Source: Methanobrevibacter arboriphilus (GTDB lineage Archaea > Methanobacteriota > Methanobacteria > Methanobacteriales > Methanobacteriaceae). From it: a stretch of DNA of 64,000 nt. Under the pieces are notes generated by a model, which worked only from the letters and a program-made list of their open reading frames with translations, was not told the DNA's origin and did not search any database. Both the position numbers and the translations under genes were made by a program. The stretch's first letter is position 1; each line of letters starts with the position of its first letter. Where the stretch lies: the NCBI RefSeq assembly GCF_019669925.1, contig NZ_AP019779.1, positions 620,001-684,000 of the forward strand, in the 5' to 3' direction. This document shows, one piece after another, positions 53,020-60,699 of the stretch.

Positions 53020-53507
53020 AATTTCACAACTCCTTTAATTCTAGCTAAGAAACTATTATTTGTCTTATTTAGTAAGTGATTTATAGCTGTGTCTTGATCT
53101 TCAAGATCATTATCTTTTTTAAACTTTTCAAGAGAATCATAAGTAGAAGCACTGACACTTACAAGCTTATTCTCCTCAACAGTTAGTTTTTCCTGATTTT
53201 TAACAGCTTTCTCATTTCTGAAATGTTTAATATTGAATCTACGATAGTCAAGACTATCATCATTACACCTATGCAACCTTTTTAAATCAGGATATAATAA
53301 TTTATTAATAGTAGTAAAATCACGGCCAACATAAGTAGCTGCGACTAATTTACCACCAAGCTTATAAACTCTCCAGTCATATTTTTTTATTTTATTATAA
53401 TCCTCAGCTGACACTTTAGCATATTCTTTATCTATGAGCTTTTGCTTTCGATTTTTAAGTAGTAAAAGTTCACAGTAACCATCTTTCCTTTCAACACGAT
53501 TAACCAT
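53016..53507 (-). CDS. degenerate HNH/AP2-like DNA-binding protein
   Basis: 163 residues. IDKEYAKVSAEDYNKIKKYD, then WRVYKLGGKLVAATYVG and LHRCNDDSLDYRRFNIKHFR follow the order of phage HNH endonucleases (xxVDxEDYxxLxxxxW ... HxNxxxxDNRxxNL), but the first catalytic His is replaced (INKLL) and the second motif reads HRC. A catalytically weak or dead relative used for DNA binding is my reading. C-terminal helices follow. Confidence 0.6.
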   Translation of the reverse strand: MVNRVERKDGYCELLLLKNRKQKLIDKEYAKVSAEDYNKIKKYDWRVYKLGGKLVAATYVGRDFTTINKLLYPDLKRLHRCNDDSLDYRRFNIKHFRNEKAVKNQEKLTVEENKLVSVSASTYDSLEKFKKDNDLEDQDTAINHLLNKTNNSFLARIKGVVKL

Positions 53508-53659
53508 TATTCCACCATATCCATCCTTCTATATTCAAGCTCTCTTTTTAAATATTCCTTTCTACAGTCCTCACTACAAAAACAATGTAAACCATGATTA
53601 GCTACTAAACTGGTTACATTTACATTGTTAATTTTGTTACCACATTCTTCACAATCCAT
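53507..53659 (-). CDS. small treble-clef zinc finger protein
   Basis: 50 residues. MDCEECGNKI and HCFCSEDCRKEYLKRELEYR give CxxC ... CxxxC zinc ligands with a following basic helix, the TRASH/FCS-like arrangement. Its TAA overlaps the next ATG (TAATG). Likely nucleic-acid or metal binding. Confidence 0.6.
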   Translation of the reverse strand: MDCEECGNKINNVNVTSLVANHGLHCFCSEDCRKEYLKRELEYRRMDMVE

Positions 53660-53670
53660 TAATCACACCC

Positions 53671-54015
53671 CTAGTTTCTTTCAAAATAATAAATAAAAAC
53701 ATTATCTTCTGGCTGTAAATCAGGATAAAATTCTCTTAAAACACGCAATGCATCATCAATAGAAATACCATAACAATCACTTTTATGTAATTTTAAGTCT
53801 TTTTCAAGTATTTCATCATCTATTAACCATAGTGTCTGAACTTTAATTTTTCTCAACCTTGCATAGAAAATAATATCTTCTTCTTTTTCCTGTTTTCCAG
53901 CTACTCTACATTCAACAACAGATCCTAATTTTATATTTTTATAATGGGCTCTTATTGTTGTGAAACTTTTATTTTTAAGCTTTGAATAATATTTATCAAA
54001 TTTTATAGTATCCAT
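53671..54015 (-). CDS. ASCH-domain protein
   Basis: 114 residues. The pattern SFTTIRAHYKNIKLGSVVEC, IIFYARLRKIKVQTLWLIDD, a central DxxLHKSDCYGISIDDALRV and a terminal VFIYYFERN fit the ASCH domain of the PUA superfamily, RNA-binding proteins also found in phages. A role in binding modified or structured RNA is possible. Confidence 0.72.
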   Translation of the reverse strand: MDTIKFDKYYSKLKNKSFTTIRAHYKNIKLGSVVECRVAGKQEKEEDIIFYARLRKIKVQTLWLIDDEILEKDLKLHKSDCYGISIDDALRVLREFYPDLQPEDNVFIYYFERN

Positions 54016-54347
54016 TAAATCTCCTCTTTTTCAATTAACCTAGCACGTGGTGAATACATCTTGTCATAACCATCGAAACTATAATCTGCCCCACAATATG
54101 AACAAGTTATCTCATCATCACGCTTTAAACCAACAACCAGACTATTATTAGCTAAACATAGCGGACAATGATTAATAAAAGTATTATTAACTATAACCCA
54201 CCCAGATACTACACTAGTTGAATAACCATAAACCTCAACTTCAGCTGCACTGACTTCTCCCATATAGATTAAACAAGAAATTAGAATAATGAAAGCTATT
54301 AAAGTTAATAAAAATGTTTTAAAAAAATCCTTGTCATTACCAGTCAT
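54015..54347 (-). CDS. membrane-anchored zinc-ribbon protein
   Basis: 110 residues. One N-terminal hydrophobic segment (FLLTLIAFIILISCLIYMGE, residues 12-31), cut or not after VSAAE. The outer part has CPLC ... CSYCGADYSF, a zinc ribbon. The VSAAEVEVYGYS stretch recalls secreted Methanobacteriales phage proteins. Start overlaps the ASCH gene region by one base. Confidence 0.6.
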   Translation of the reverse strand: MTGNDKDFFKTFLLTLIAFIILISCLIYMGEVSAAEVEVYGYSTSVVSGWVIVNNTFINHCPLCLANNSLVVGLKRDDEITCSYCGADYSFDGYDKMYSPRARLIEKEEI

Positions 54348-54361
54348 TTAGCTACACCTCA

Positions 54362-54493
54362 TTATAAAAATAGCACATCTAAACAACCTATTTCTGTATT
54401 TAGTTTAGATTCATCTTTTAAATTACACCATTCTTCTTCGTTATCGTGATTACCACAATCACAACAATGATAATCATGTTCTGATGGTTTCAT
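54362..54493 (-). CDS. small cysteine/histidine-rich protein
   Basis: 43 residues (SEHDYHCCDCGNHDNEEEWC), probable zinc binding through H-x-C-C-x-x-C. GAGGAGTTAAAAC ribosome site. Overlaps the upstream HTH gene by 20 bp. Unknown role. Confidence 0.5.
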   Translation of the reverse strand: MKPSEHDYHCCDCGNHDNEEEWCNLKDESKLNTEIGCLDVLFL

Positions 54494-54656
54494 GTTTTAA
54501 CTCCTCTTTTCGATTTTTATATCTTTTAATCTTAAAAATATTAAGCCTATTACGTTGAATAGTTCCTTCTGAATAATCTAAACACTTACCTATTGCTTTA
54601 TCTGTGTTACCTTCGTCTAATAATAATTTAAGTTCATTTAGCTCTTCAGGACTCAT
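54474..54656 (-). CDS. small helix-turn-helix protein
   Basis: 60 residues. LNELKLLLDEGNTDKAIGKC and LDYSEGTIQRNRLNIFKIKR form a sigma-like or Trp-repressor-like helix-turn-helix. It has a weak AGGTGAA site. A small DNA-binding regulator is likely. Confidence 0.6.
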   Translation of the reverse strand: MSPEELNELKLLLDEGNTDKAIGKCLDYSEGTIQRNRLNIFKIKRYKNRKEELKHETIRT

Positions 54657-54662
54657 AAATAT

Positions 54663-54941
54663 TCACCTTTTAAAATCAAATAATTTCTTCTGATTCTGTT
54701 TTACTTTTTCATTTTTTATTTCAACTGATCTTGTGCAGTATATATCAACATCAATATCACGATCAAAATCATCTTCTAATTCACGTATTTCATAGCTTTC
54801 AAGATTTAAAACCATTTTATTGATACTGAAAGACTTTATATTATCGAAGTATTCTTTTAAACTAGTAGTTGTTTTGAACTGCTCTGTAATATCAAAATAG
54901 AATAGTTCATTATCATTATGAAAATTTAATTTAGCTAACAT
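54663..54941 (-). CDS. hypothetical acidic protein opening the second early operon
   Basis: 92 residues, similar opening (LNFHNDNELFYFDITEQFKT) to 52705-53019. First gene after a 260-bp regulatory gap with inverted repeats. Unknown. Confidence 0.6.
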   Translation of the reverse strand: MLAKLNFHNDNELFYFDITEQFKTTTSLKEYFDNIKSFSINKMVLNLESYEIRELEDDFDRDIDVDIYCTRSVEIKNEKVKQNQKKLFDFKR

Positions 54942-55201
54942 ATTATACCTTTTTCATTCAATGTTCAATGTTTTTTAGTCGTATATTTCAAGTGTAATAA
55001 AAAATTAAATAAAAATTATTAAAATATTAATAATAAATAATAATAATAATAATAATCTTTAGACTAAGAACGACTAAAAAGTAAAACCTGCAGGTAATAC
55101 TTCTAAAATTATCTTATAGTCATCGGTATTACCGTAATATATTACTATATTACCTGACCCTACAATAGATTCTAAAAAGTAATACACTAAGGTAATACTT
55201 A
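54942..55201. promoter_or_regulatory. operator-rich gap between early operons
   Basis: TTTTTAGTCGT (54972-54982) and its complement (55070-55080) form an 11-bp inverted repeat around a TAA microsatellite. ATATTTCAAGTGTAA (54983-54997) also occurs at 61316. GGTAATAC-type units lie at 55093, 55126 (CGGTATTACCG) and 55190. AAGAACGACTAA (55066-55077) matches 20585-20596 inverted. Likely repressor sites. Confidence 0.55.
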
Positions 55202-55651
55202 TTATTCACTGTCTATCAACCTCTCAACAATAACAACAAACTCCTCAAAAGGCAAGTGACACCTATTAACCTCAGCAACAATCTGTTTATCTGATTTAAT
55301 AAAATTTAACAGATTATCATAAATAGACTGCCTAATATAAAGATTTTTAACCTTCCGAGCAATGGCTAATACATTATCATCAACAGTAGTATCAATATTA
55401 AACTGCTTCAACTTGTACTCAACATCACCCAACTCTTCTTTTAAAGGATTAATCTCTCTAATCATAATCCTTTCAATTTCTTCAGTTAAAATCTTCTTTC
55501 TTATCTTAAGATTCTCAACTGGATCTTTAATCTGATTAACAAAATACTCAATAGCCTCACGAACAGAATATTTACTATCTCTTATAATATCAGCAGTATA
55601 TGGGGTGATTTTAGCAGATACAGTTTCAGTATACTTTTTACCCTTTTTCAT
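55202..55651 (-). CDS. hypothetical protein with coiled coil
   Basis: 149 residues. The N-terminus (YTETVSAKITPYTADIIRDS, then VREAIEYFVNQI) looks like a ribbon-helix-helix-type DNA-binding segment; a coiled coil (ILTEEIERIMIREINPLKEE) and a helical end follow. Last gene of the first early operon. A regulator is plausible. Confidence 0.6.
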   Translation of the reverse strand: MKKGKKYTETVSAKITPYTADIIRDSKYSVREAIEYFVNQIKDPVENLKIRKKILTEEIERIMIREINPLKEELGDVEYKLKQFNIDTTVDDNVLAIARKVKNLYIRQSIYDNLLNFIKSDKQIVAEVNRCHLPFEEFVVIVERLIDSE

Positions 55652-55659
55652 CTAACCAC

Positions 55660-55818
55660 CTAAAGAGTTAAATCTAAACCTTTCTCCATAACAGCCTTTA
55701 AAAGCTTATTAAAGTTTACATTTTCTCTATGGGCTATTTTCCTAAGATATTTAGCACGGATAGGTTTATTATTGTAGTAACTAATGAATATGGCCTTGAA
55801 TGCATTTTTAAATGACAT
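55660..55818 (-). CDS. small basic protein
   Basis: 52 residues (FISYYNNKPIRAKYLRKIAH, FNKLLKAVMEKGLDLTL) behind GGTGATTAGCT. Helical and basic; resembles a short DNA-binding domain. It fills the gap between neighbours by 2-8 bp. Confidence 0.55.
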   Translation of the reverse strand: MSFKNAFKAIFISYYNNKPIRAKYLRKIAHRENVNFNKLLKAVMEKGLDLTL

Positions 55819-55820
55819 AG

Positions 55821-56108
55821 CTAATCACCTAATCCCCATCTATTAATTAAAGAACTAATCATCCTTACTTGAGTATGCTTATGTTCATCTTGTAATAATT
55901 CATCAGCTATTGAAAAAATAACAGCTACCTTTTCACCCTTAGGAAGATCCTTTATAATACTATGAATCTTTTCTTGAGCAGCTAAATCCCTAATATCTTT
56001 TTTTGAGAATTGACCACATTTATTACATTCTGGCCCTTTACAATCGCGATTTAACTCAAATGCAGCCTTATTATCAAAATCAATAAGAAGATGTTTTTTA
56101 TTATTCAT
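55821..56108 (-). CDS. hypothetical protein with CxxxxCxxC motif
   Basis: 95 residues from ATG 56108 behind GGAGTTTAA; the longer frame would enter the SWIM gene. DCKGPECNKCGQF may hold metal. The C-terminal half is helical (AAQEKIHSIIKDLPKGEKVA). Unknown. Confidence 0.6.
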   Translation of the reverse strand: MNNKKHLLIDFDNKAAFELNRDCKGPECNKCGQFSKKDIRDLAAQEKIHSIIKDLPKGEKVAVIFSIADELLQDEHKHTQVRMISSLINRWGLGD

Positions 56109-56112
56109 GTTT

Positions 56113-56370
56113 TTAAACTCCTTTTTGAGCAATATGTAATATAACTGCTATAATGTGTTTACAAAGAAAACTACCTTCATCTTTATTTAATCCTCTGCCA
56201 GTAAAATCATCACAAGTACATCTCCAAAGATTGTCATGATTACAAGCTACAAGATAATAGCCTAGTCCATCAGAGCCTTTTACTTCATAAAAGATATATT
56301 CAGAATCTAAATAAGATTCGTGAATATTTTCAGAAGGAATAAGAGTAGCTTTTTCTAGTCTGCTACTCAT
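56113..56370 (-). CDS. SWIM zinc-finger protein
   Basis: 85 residues. CTCDDFTGRGLNKDEGSFLC and KHI give the CxC...CxH SWIM motif, which binds zinc and often DNA or protein in recombination (SWS1-like) and transposon proteins. It follows a possible recombination protein by a 4-bp overlap, supporting a shared role in viral recombination. Confidence 0.75.
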   Translation of the reverse strand: MSSRLEKATLIPSENIHESYLDSEYIFYEVKGSDGLGYYLVACNHDNLWRCTCDDFTGRGLNKDEGSFLCKHIIAVILHIAQKGV

Positions 56371-57428
56371 GAGGGTACACCATTCCTTTCTAACTCTTTA
56401 ATGGCTCTACTAGCTTCTTTCATAGTAACGCCACTGTCATTGTCCTTGACCCTATCGGCAATTTCTTTTTTAATTAAAGATTCGTTATTAGAATTAATGT
56501 CTAGGATAATTTCTTTAATGAATTGTCGTGCTGCTGGGTCATCGACTAAGTCATTGGTTTTCTCTACTTCATTAGCTTTCTTAAAATCAGATGATTCTTT
56601 TTCTTTTGCTCTTTTTTCACCGTCTTCAATGGCCTTCTCAGCTATTGTCTTCTCATCTTCCTTTTTAGTGAAACTTCCTGTTATTACTGGTCCTTTACGG
56701 TTTTCTTTCTTTTTTGCTTCTTCTTTGGATTTTTCAAGGTCTTGTTTCAATTTTTCTGTATTCTTGTCTATTTCTTCATCAGATAGGAGTGAGTGTTTTT
56801 TCATCATTTTAGAGTGTTTATTTATTAGTTCAGTAGCATTTTCAGGGTCTTTATTTGATGATTTTTCAACAAAGTCAGCTTCTATAATGAAGTCATTGTT
56901 TAAATTTAGTTTTTCTAGAATGTCTTGGAAGTATAGTCTGTGAGTTTTGCTGATGCTTCTTGATTGTGATAAGCTTTCTAATTTTGATTCAGACCAGCCA
57001 TCTTTAAATTTTTCATTAGAACTGGCTTTCCCTATTCCAGTAGCTATTACTTGACCTTTTAATGTTCTGAGTTCACAAGTACTACAATGCTGAATTATTT
57101 CTTGTTTCCCTTTTTTTACAATTTTCCTCTCAATCTTAATGATATGTGGTGTGATTTTCAAGACGCGGTCTATGAAACTCCAACCACTAATATTAACCCA
57201 TTTTTTAATTTCTTTAACGTATTTCCCTGTTTTTTTATCTTTGTGTTTAACAGGTATTTCACTAAAGTAACTATTATTTTCAATTACTTTAGCAAAAACA
57301 TTAGCTAATAATTCATTATTATGAATTTCATCATCAATAGACTTAGGAAAGAGAATAGTATCAATGGTTACTATTCCTTTGGAATTTAACTCAGATAATC
57401 CATTATTATTAGTAGCTATTTCATTCAT
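56367..57428 (-). CDS. possible recombination / ssDNA-binding protein
   Basis: 353 residues from ATG 57428; the first ATG at 57482 lies inside the upstream gene. Residues 60-190 (KWVNISGWSFIDRVLKITPH, CSTCELRTLKGQVIATGIGK, SESKLESLSQSRSISKTHRL) follow a pattern seen in phage proteins near recombination genes, where GWxxL and SMAQTRAxSKALR blocks recur. A charged middle and a C-terminal winged helix (LIKKEIADRVKDNDSGVTMK) follow. The role is inferred; no catalytic motif is clear. Confidence 0.6.
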   Translation of the reverse strand: MNEIATNNNGLSELNSKGIVTIDTILFPKSIDDEIHNNELLANVFAKVIENNSYFSEIPVKHKDKKTGKYVKEIKKWVNISGWSFIDRVLKITPHIIKIERKIVKKGKQEIIQHCSTCELRTLKGQVIATGIGKASSNEKFKDGWSESKLESLSQSRSISKTHRLYFQDILEKLNLNNDFIIEADFVEKSSNKDPENATELINKHSKMMKKHSLLSDEEIDKNTEKLKQDLEKSKEEAKKKENRKGPVITGSFTKKEDEKTIAEKAIEDGEKRAKEKESSDFKKANEVEKTNDLVDDPAARQFIKEIILDINSNNESLIKKEIADRVKDNDSGVTMKEASRAIKELERNGVPS

Positions 57429-57672
57429 AAGCCACACCACCATAATAGAAACTACTTTTATACTTTTCAAGCATCCAATCACCCATAAGTAAGAATGCTT
57501 CTTTAAACATTTGTTCTAATGTTTTTCTGTTAATATATTCACCATTACTTGCTGTCATACCAGCAGAAGGATTTAATTTAATTTCTCCATCTTTTGAGAT
57601 AAAATCAACCCAACCAATATCAACTAGAGTGTTCCATTCTTTTTTTAGTTTTTCAATAGTAATGGAACTCAT
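57421..57672 (-). CDS. hypothetical protein
   Basis: 83 residues (WNTLVDIGWVDFISKDGEIK, EQMFKEAFLLMGDWMLEKY). Overlaps the next gene by 8 bp and the previous by 4 bp. No domain recognised. Confidence 0.6.
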   Translation of the reverse strand: MSSITIEKLKKEWNTLVDIGWVDFISKDGEIKLNPSAGMTASNGEYINRKTLEQMFKEAFLLMGDWMLEKYKSSFYYGGVAYE

Positions 57673-57899
57673 GTTCTCACACCCCTAAAATTTAATAGTT
57701 TACTCAATTGATTATCAATTACTTGCCAAAATAAGAAAGCATTACTCATATCGACTGCTTCATGATGCCCATTTGAAACACCGGCCTCGAGGTAATAAGA
57801 TAGAGGCAAATGAGATTTATGCCCAAAACCTATAGTTTTATTAGCACTTTTGATATGTTTTTGTCTTTTATTAATTGAATAAAACTCATGTTTAGACAT
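57669..57899 (-). CDS. hypothetical protein
   Basis: 76 residues, basic, histidine-rich (INKRQKHIKSANKTIGFGHK, VSNGHHEAVDMSNAFLFWQV). 4-bp overlap with its neighbour. Unknown function. Confidence 0.6.
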   Translation of the reverse strand: MSKHEFYSINKRQKHIKSANKTIGFGHKSHLPLSYYLEAGVSNGHHEAVDMSNAFLFWQVIDNQLSKLLNFRGVRT

Positions 57900-57900
57900 T

Positions 57901-58059
57901 TTAAAAGCCTCCTAGTGCTGTGAATATTGATTGTTCAGCGATAGCGTACGCTACAATGAATACAGAAATTACAACAAAAACACATAATAAAAAAAGAATA
58001 AGTTCAGTGTGTTTTTCAGTGAAAGACTTTTCCCTTTTAGGATATAAAGAGTGATTCAT
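57901..58059 (-). CDS. small single-span membrane protein
   Basis: 52 residues; the span ELILFLLCVFVVISVFIVAY ends in a short exposed tail. Starts in an ATGA overlap with the upstream gene. Unknown. Confidence 0.6.
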   Translation of the reverse strand: MNHSLYPKREKSFTEKHTELILFLLCVFVVISVFIVAYAIAEQSIFTALGGF

Positions 58060-58184
58060 TCTATCACTCCAACATTAGACTGATAATTTTTAGCTTTACA
58101 AGAAACCAATCCTTTAGGAATGACTTTTTGAGTGTCAGATACTCTTTCAAAATCTTTTAAAAATAAAATAGGGGTTGAATTCAT
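58056..58184 (-). CDS. small hypothetical protein
   Basis: 42 residues (NSTPILFLKDFERVSDTQKV) behind GAGGGGGAA. Overlaps both neighbours by a few bases, which supports real translation. Unknown. Confidence 0.5.
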   Translation of the reverse strand: MNSTPILFLKDFERVSDTQKVIPKGLVSCKAKNYQSNVGVIE

Positions 58185-58474
58185 TATTCTTCCCCCTCAA
58201 TCCTACATAACTCAGCTAAAGGCTCACGATAGAAATCTTTACTATTATGAATCTCTGCAATAATCTCTTCTTTAGGGAAAATCCAATTAGCATGAAGAAC
58301 AGAACGAGTTAAGGTTACATGACCATTATAATCTCCTTGTTCAATGCCTTTTTTAAAAATAGCTATCATTTTCTTATCTTTAGATTCAAGATTAAGATTC
58401 CATTTAGGATAATATCTACCTATAGGATATAAGCCGGTGTTGTCTTGGATAGTGTAATATATCCTTCCGCTCAT
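58184..58474 (-). CDS. hypothetical protein
   Basis: 96 residues (RIYYTIQDNTGLYPIGRYYP, RSVLHANWIFPKEEIIAEIH). 4-bp overlap with the first gene of the operon. No family recognised. Confidence 0.6.
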   Translation of the reverse strand: MSGRIYYTIQDNTGLYPIGRYYPKWNLNLESKDKKMIAIFKKGIEQGDYNGHVTLTRSVLHANWIFPKEEIIAEIHNSKDFYREPLAELCRIEGEE

Positions 58475-58743
58475 ATTTTCACCTTTTCAGGTGATTCTGA
58501 GCTAGTGTTTTCAAAATTAGTATTTTGGTTTAATCTATTTTCAAGAGAATTAATCTTCTCTGACTGAACATCTAGTAAGCCAACAATCTCTTCCTTTCGA
58601 TTTGGACTTAAAATTGTATATCCAAAATCTTCAAGTAAGCTTTTAGCTTCACTTACTATTTTCAGCTGATTTAAACCGTCTGTGTTACAACCCTCAGTTT
58701 TTTGGGAATGGGTTAATTTCCCTTTACTATTTTCATTATTCAT
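58471..58743 (-). CDS. first gene of the early operon, hypothetical
   Basis: 90 residues, polar with a central helix (QLKIVSEAKSLLEDFGYTIL, IVGLLDVQSEKINSLENRL). GTAGGAGAC before the ATG is part of a 16-bp element that recurs beyond the AbrB gene. Probably an immediate early protein controlled by the AbrB regulator. Confidence 0.65.
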   Translation of the reverse strand: MNNENSKGKLTHSQKTEGCNTDGLNQLKIVSEAKSLLEDFGYTILSPNRKEEIVGLLDVQSEKINSLENRLNQNTNFENTSSESPEKVKI

Positions 58744-58930
58744 TTAATTTTGTCTCCTACAGAGTTTTAGAAAAATATTGAAAATTGCCGTTCTCAATTT
58801 TTCTTAATATATAAGTTGTTTTTTATAGTATATAAATGTTACCTATATTTATAATTTTTATAGGATATATTTATATAACATAAAAGTATAATTATATACT
58901 ATGAAATATATATATGGAGGTATGGAAGTA
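58744..58930. promoter_or_regulatory. divergent lysogeny-switch promoter region
   Basis: TATA boxes face both ways: TTTATATA-type near 58868-58878 for the AbrB gene and ATTTATATACTATA (minus strand, about 58825-58838) for the early operon. A short AAAATTG/CAATTTT hairpin (58777-58797) lies in the operon leader. The 16-bp element TTGTCTCCTACAGAGT is at 58750-58765. Confidence 0.6.
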
Positions 58931-59107
58931 ATGAGATTTAAAGTAAAAGCAAATCCTGCAAATAATGTTTCCAAGTCACTAAGGATAACATTGCCAGTAA
59001 AAGTTGCAGAAATATTAAATGTTGAAGATGGAGATACCGTTGAATACGTAGTCAATGCTGAAAATAACGAATTATATGTATCTCTACAAAAAGAAAAAGA
59101 AAATTGA
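58931..59107 (+). CDS. AbrB/SpoVT-type regulator, likely viral repressor
   Basis: 58 residues from ATG 58931, ten bases after GGAGG (an ATG at 58922 is too close). KSLRITLPVKVAEILNVEDG and DTVEYVVNAENNELYVSLQK form a whole swapped-hairpin domain. Transcribed opposite the early operon and bracketed by two copies of a 16-bp element, the layout of a lysogeny repressor. Confidence 0.75.
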   Translation: MRFKVKANPANNVSKSLRITLPVKVAEILNVEDGDTVEYVVNAENNELYVSLQKEKEN

Positions 59108-59280
59108 ATTATTTTTTTAAATATATTTTTTATAATAAATAAACTAGTTTTATTTGATAATATATAAAAATTATTTATAGCCCTAGCTACCCATAATAAA
59201 CCCATAGATAAGTTTATAAGGGATAATGGTAAGCTATTTATACCATAGCAATCATATTTATTATTGGTTGCTCTAATTTT

Positions 59281-59400
59281 ATTGTCTCCTACAGAGTAAT
59301 GAGATTTGGTAACCGTTCAGTAGAGATTGGTGAGGTATTGCCGTACCGTTTGAACCTTTCACTACTGATAAAATCTCACGATTACCGATTTTATTGTTTA
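59281..59400. ncRNA. structured GC-richer island beside the repressor gene
   Basis: Second copy of TTGTCTCCTACAGAGT (59282-59297), then GAGATTT (59301)/AAATCTC (59371), CAGTAG (59318)/CTACTG (59362) nested, GGTA (59334)/TACC (59344) hairpin, and GGTAA (59308)/TTACC (59382) crossing the outer stem. No frame. Either an RNA or a compound operator. Confidence 0.5.
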
Positions 59401-59464
59401 TTTTTACTCATATTTATATTTAATTAACTAATAAAAAAAAATAATAAATAAAAATAATTAAATT

Positions 59465-59902
59465 TTATTCACCAATTTTTGTTCCGCAGTTTCCACAAAA
59501 TTTTATTTCAGGCTCTACTTCATTTCCGCAAGATGGGCAAAAATTTAAATTATTATCTTCATCTGAAACAATAGAATTATTGGTACTTGAAATATTTGTT
59601 TTTTCTAATTCCTTCTTCCTATTCAAAATATAAAATTCCATTTGATCATTGAATTCTTTTTGATCCTTATAACTAGTATAAATTAAATATAAAGAATAAA
59701 TCCCTAATGTTATAACACCAACAATCCATCCAAGAATCATTTTTCCGACTTTTCCATTTAAACCGTAAAATAAGCCAGTTATAAGTATACTAGTCCACCA
59801 ATACTTTTTTTCATTTGTTCTTCTTAAATACTCTAAATCATCTAAGCTTTCTGCTTTTTCAATCCTTTCTTTAAGATACATTAATTCAGTTTCGAAATTC
59901 AT
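59465..59902 (-). CDS. two-span membrane protein with C-terminal zinc ribbon
   Basis: 145 residues. A coiled-coil start, two helices (WWTSILITGLFYGLNGKVGK, ILGWIVGVITLGIYSLYLIY), a linker and a terminal ribbon FCPSCGNEVEPEIKFCGNCG. Such proteins are common in archaea, often cell-envelope related. It is the likely target of the right twin promoter (leader about 230 bp). Expressed apart from lytic operons, it could act in lysogens, for example in exclusion. Confidence 0.7.
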   Translation of the reverse strand: MNFETELMYLKERIEKAESLDDLEYLRRTNEKKYWWTSILITGLFYGLNGKVGKMILGWIVGVITLGIYSLYLIYTSYKDQKEFNDQMEFYILNRKKELEKTNISSTNNSIVSDEDNNLNFCPSCGNEVEPEIKFCGNCGTKIGE

Positions 59903-60289
59903 ATTTTTACATCTCTCCTAAAATATTTCTTATTTTCTCAAAAATTCATTTTGTTTTTAAAACTTTCATTATTGTTAATGATAGTTCTATATTTTTTGTT
60001 TGTAATAATAGGTATATAATTGTTTATAAATGATTTTCATACTATTTTATAATTTTTATTAATTTAATTAAATTTTATTTTAAATGTTTACTATTTATAA
60101 AGTATTACTTTTCAGCTAACCTGGAAAAATGATCACCAGTGTATATTTTCAACTTCTTTATAAATGAACCTTGAAATTGTTGATTTTTAGTAATACTTTT
60201 TATAAAAATTTATAAATTTTATTAGTTCTTAATTATATATTTTTGTCATGATTTATCATGAAATTAGTAACTTTTATATACATTCTCAT
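59903..60289. other. spacer with the right twin promoter
   Basis: AT-rich; the only notable item is the 60094-60170 repeat. Confidence 0.5.
60094..60170 (-). promoter_or_regulatory. twin promoter-leader repeat, right copy (inverted)
   Basis: Complement of 49321-49397; 37-bp core 60099-60135 is perfect. The TATA-like ATTTATAAAG lies at about 60157-60166 on the minus strand, so transcription would run left toward 59902. Confidence 0.6.
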
Positions 60290-60480
60290 ACATATTATAA
60301 CATGCCTAAAGTTGAGGTTAGGTTAAACCCTCTAAATGAGGTATTTTACTATATGAAGACCCCAATCTATTGTCTTCTGTGCTGTTTGTCTATTGCTTGT
60401 TGTATTCATGCTCGTAGTTCTCCTCTTGAGAGCTACGACGACAAACAACTATTTACTATTTTTTTTATTAAATTTTCTTA
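60290..60480. ncRNA. structured noncoding island
   Basis: CGTAGTTCTC/GAGAGCTACG form a 10-bp stem (one G-U) around CTCTT near 60413-60437, enclosed by GTTTGTC (about 60384)/GACAAAC (about 60440). A GAGG...CCTC hairpin lies near 60313-60333. A long frame on the plus strand (60248-60487) has a T-rich, unlikely protein. I favour RNA. Confidence 0.45.
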
Positions 60481-60592
60481 CACATAATTTTAAAACACCC
60501 TAATTTTTTGAACAGATAACTTTATAAAACAAATAAACAATAAATATAACGTTTGGATAGTTCTCGGTTAATACTTCCAAAAAATTATAGTT

Positions 60593-60671
60593 TAACAATT
60601 ATAGTAAAATATCTCAGGACTAATGATTAATGTTTTACTCTAATCCTCAACACTCCAAACTTTAATTGTTA
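60593..60671 (+). ncRNA. nested stem-loop leader of a tiny ORF
   Basis: TAACAATTA (60593-60601) pairs with TAATTGTTA (60663-60671); inside, AGTAAAA (60603-60609) pairs with TTTTACT (60633-60639). The structure ends about 13 bases before the GGAGG of the next peptide. Confidence 0.5.
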
Positions 60672-60699
60672 GTTACTAAAAATTGGAGGCCTGGTAAAC

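Noticed and set aside
60248-60487. 79-codon plus-strand frame
   Set aside because: Cys/Tyr/Ser-heavy, no ribosome site, and overlaps strong RNA stems, so noncoding is more likely.
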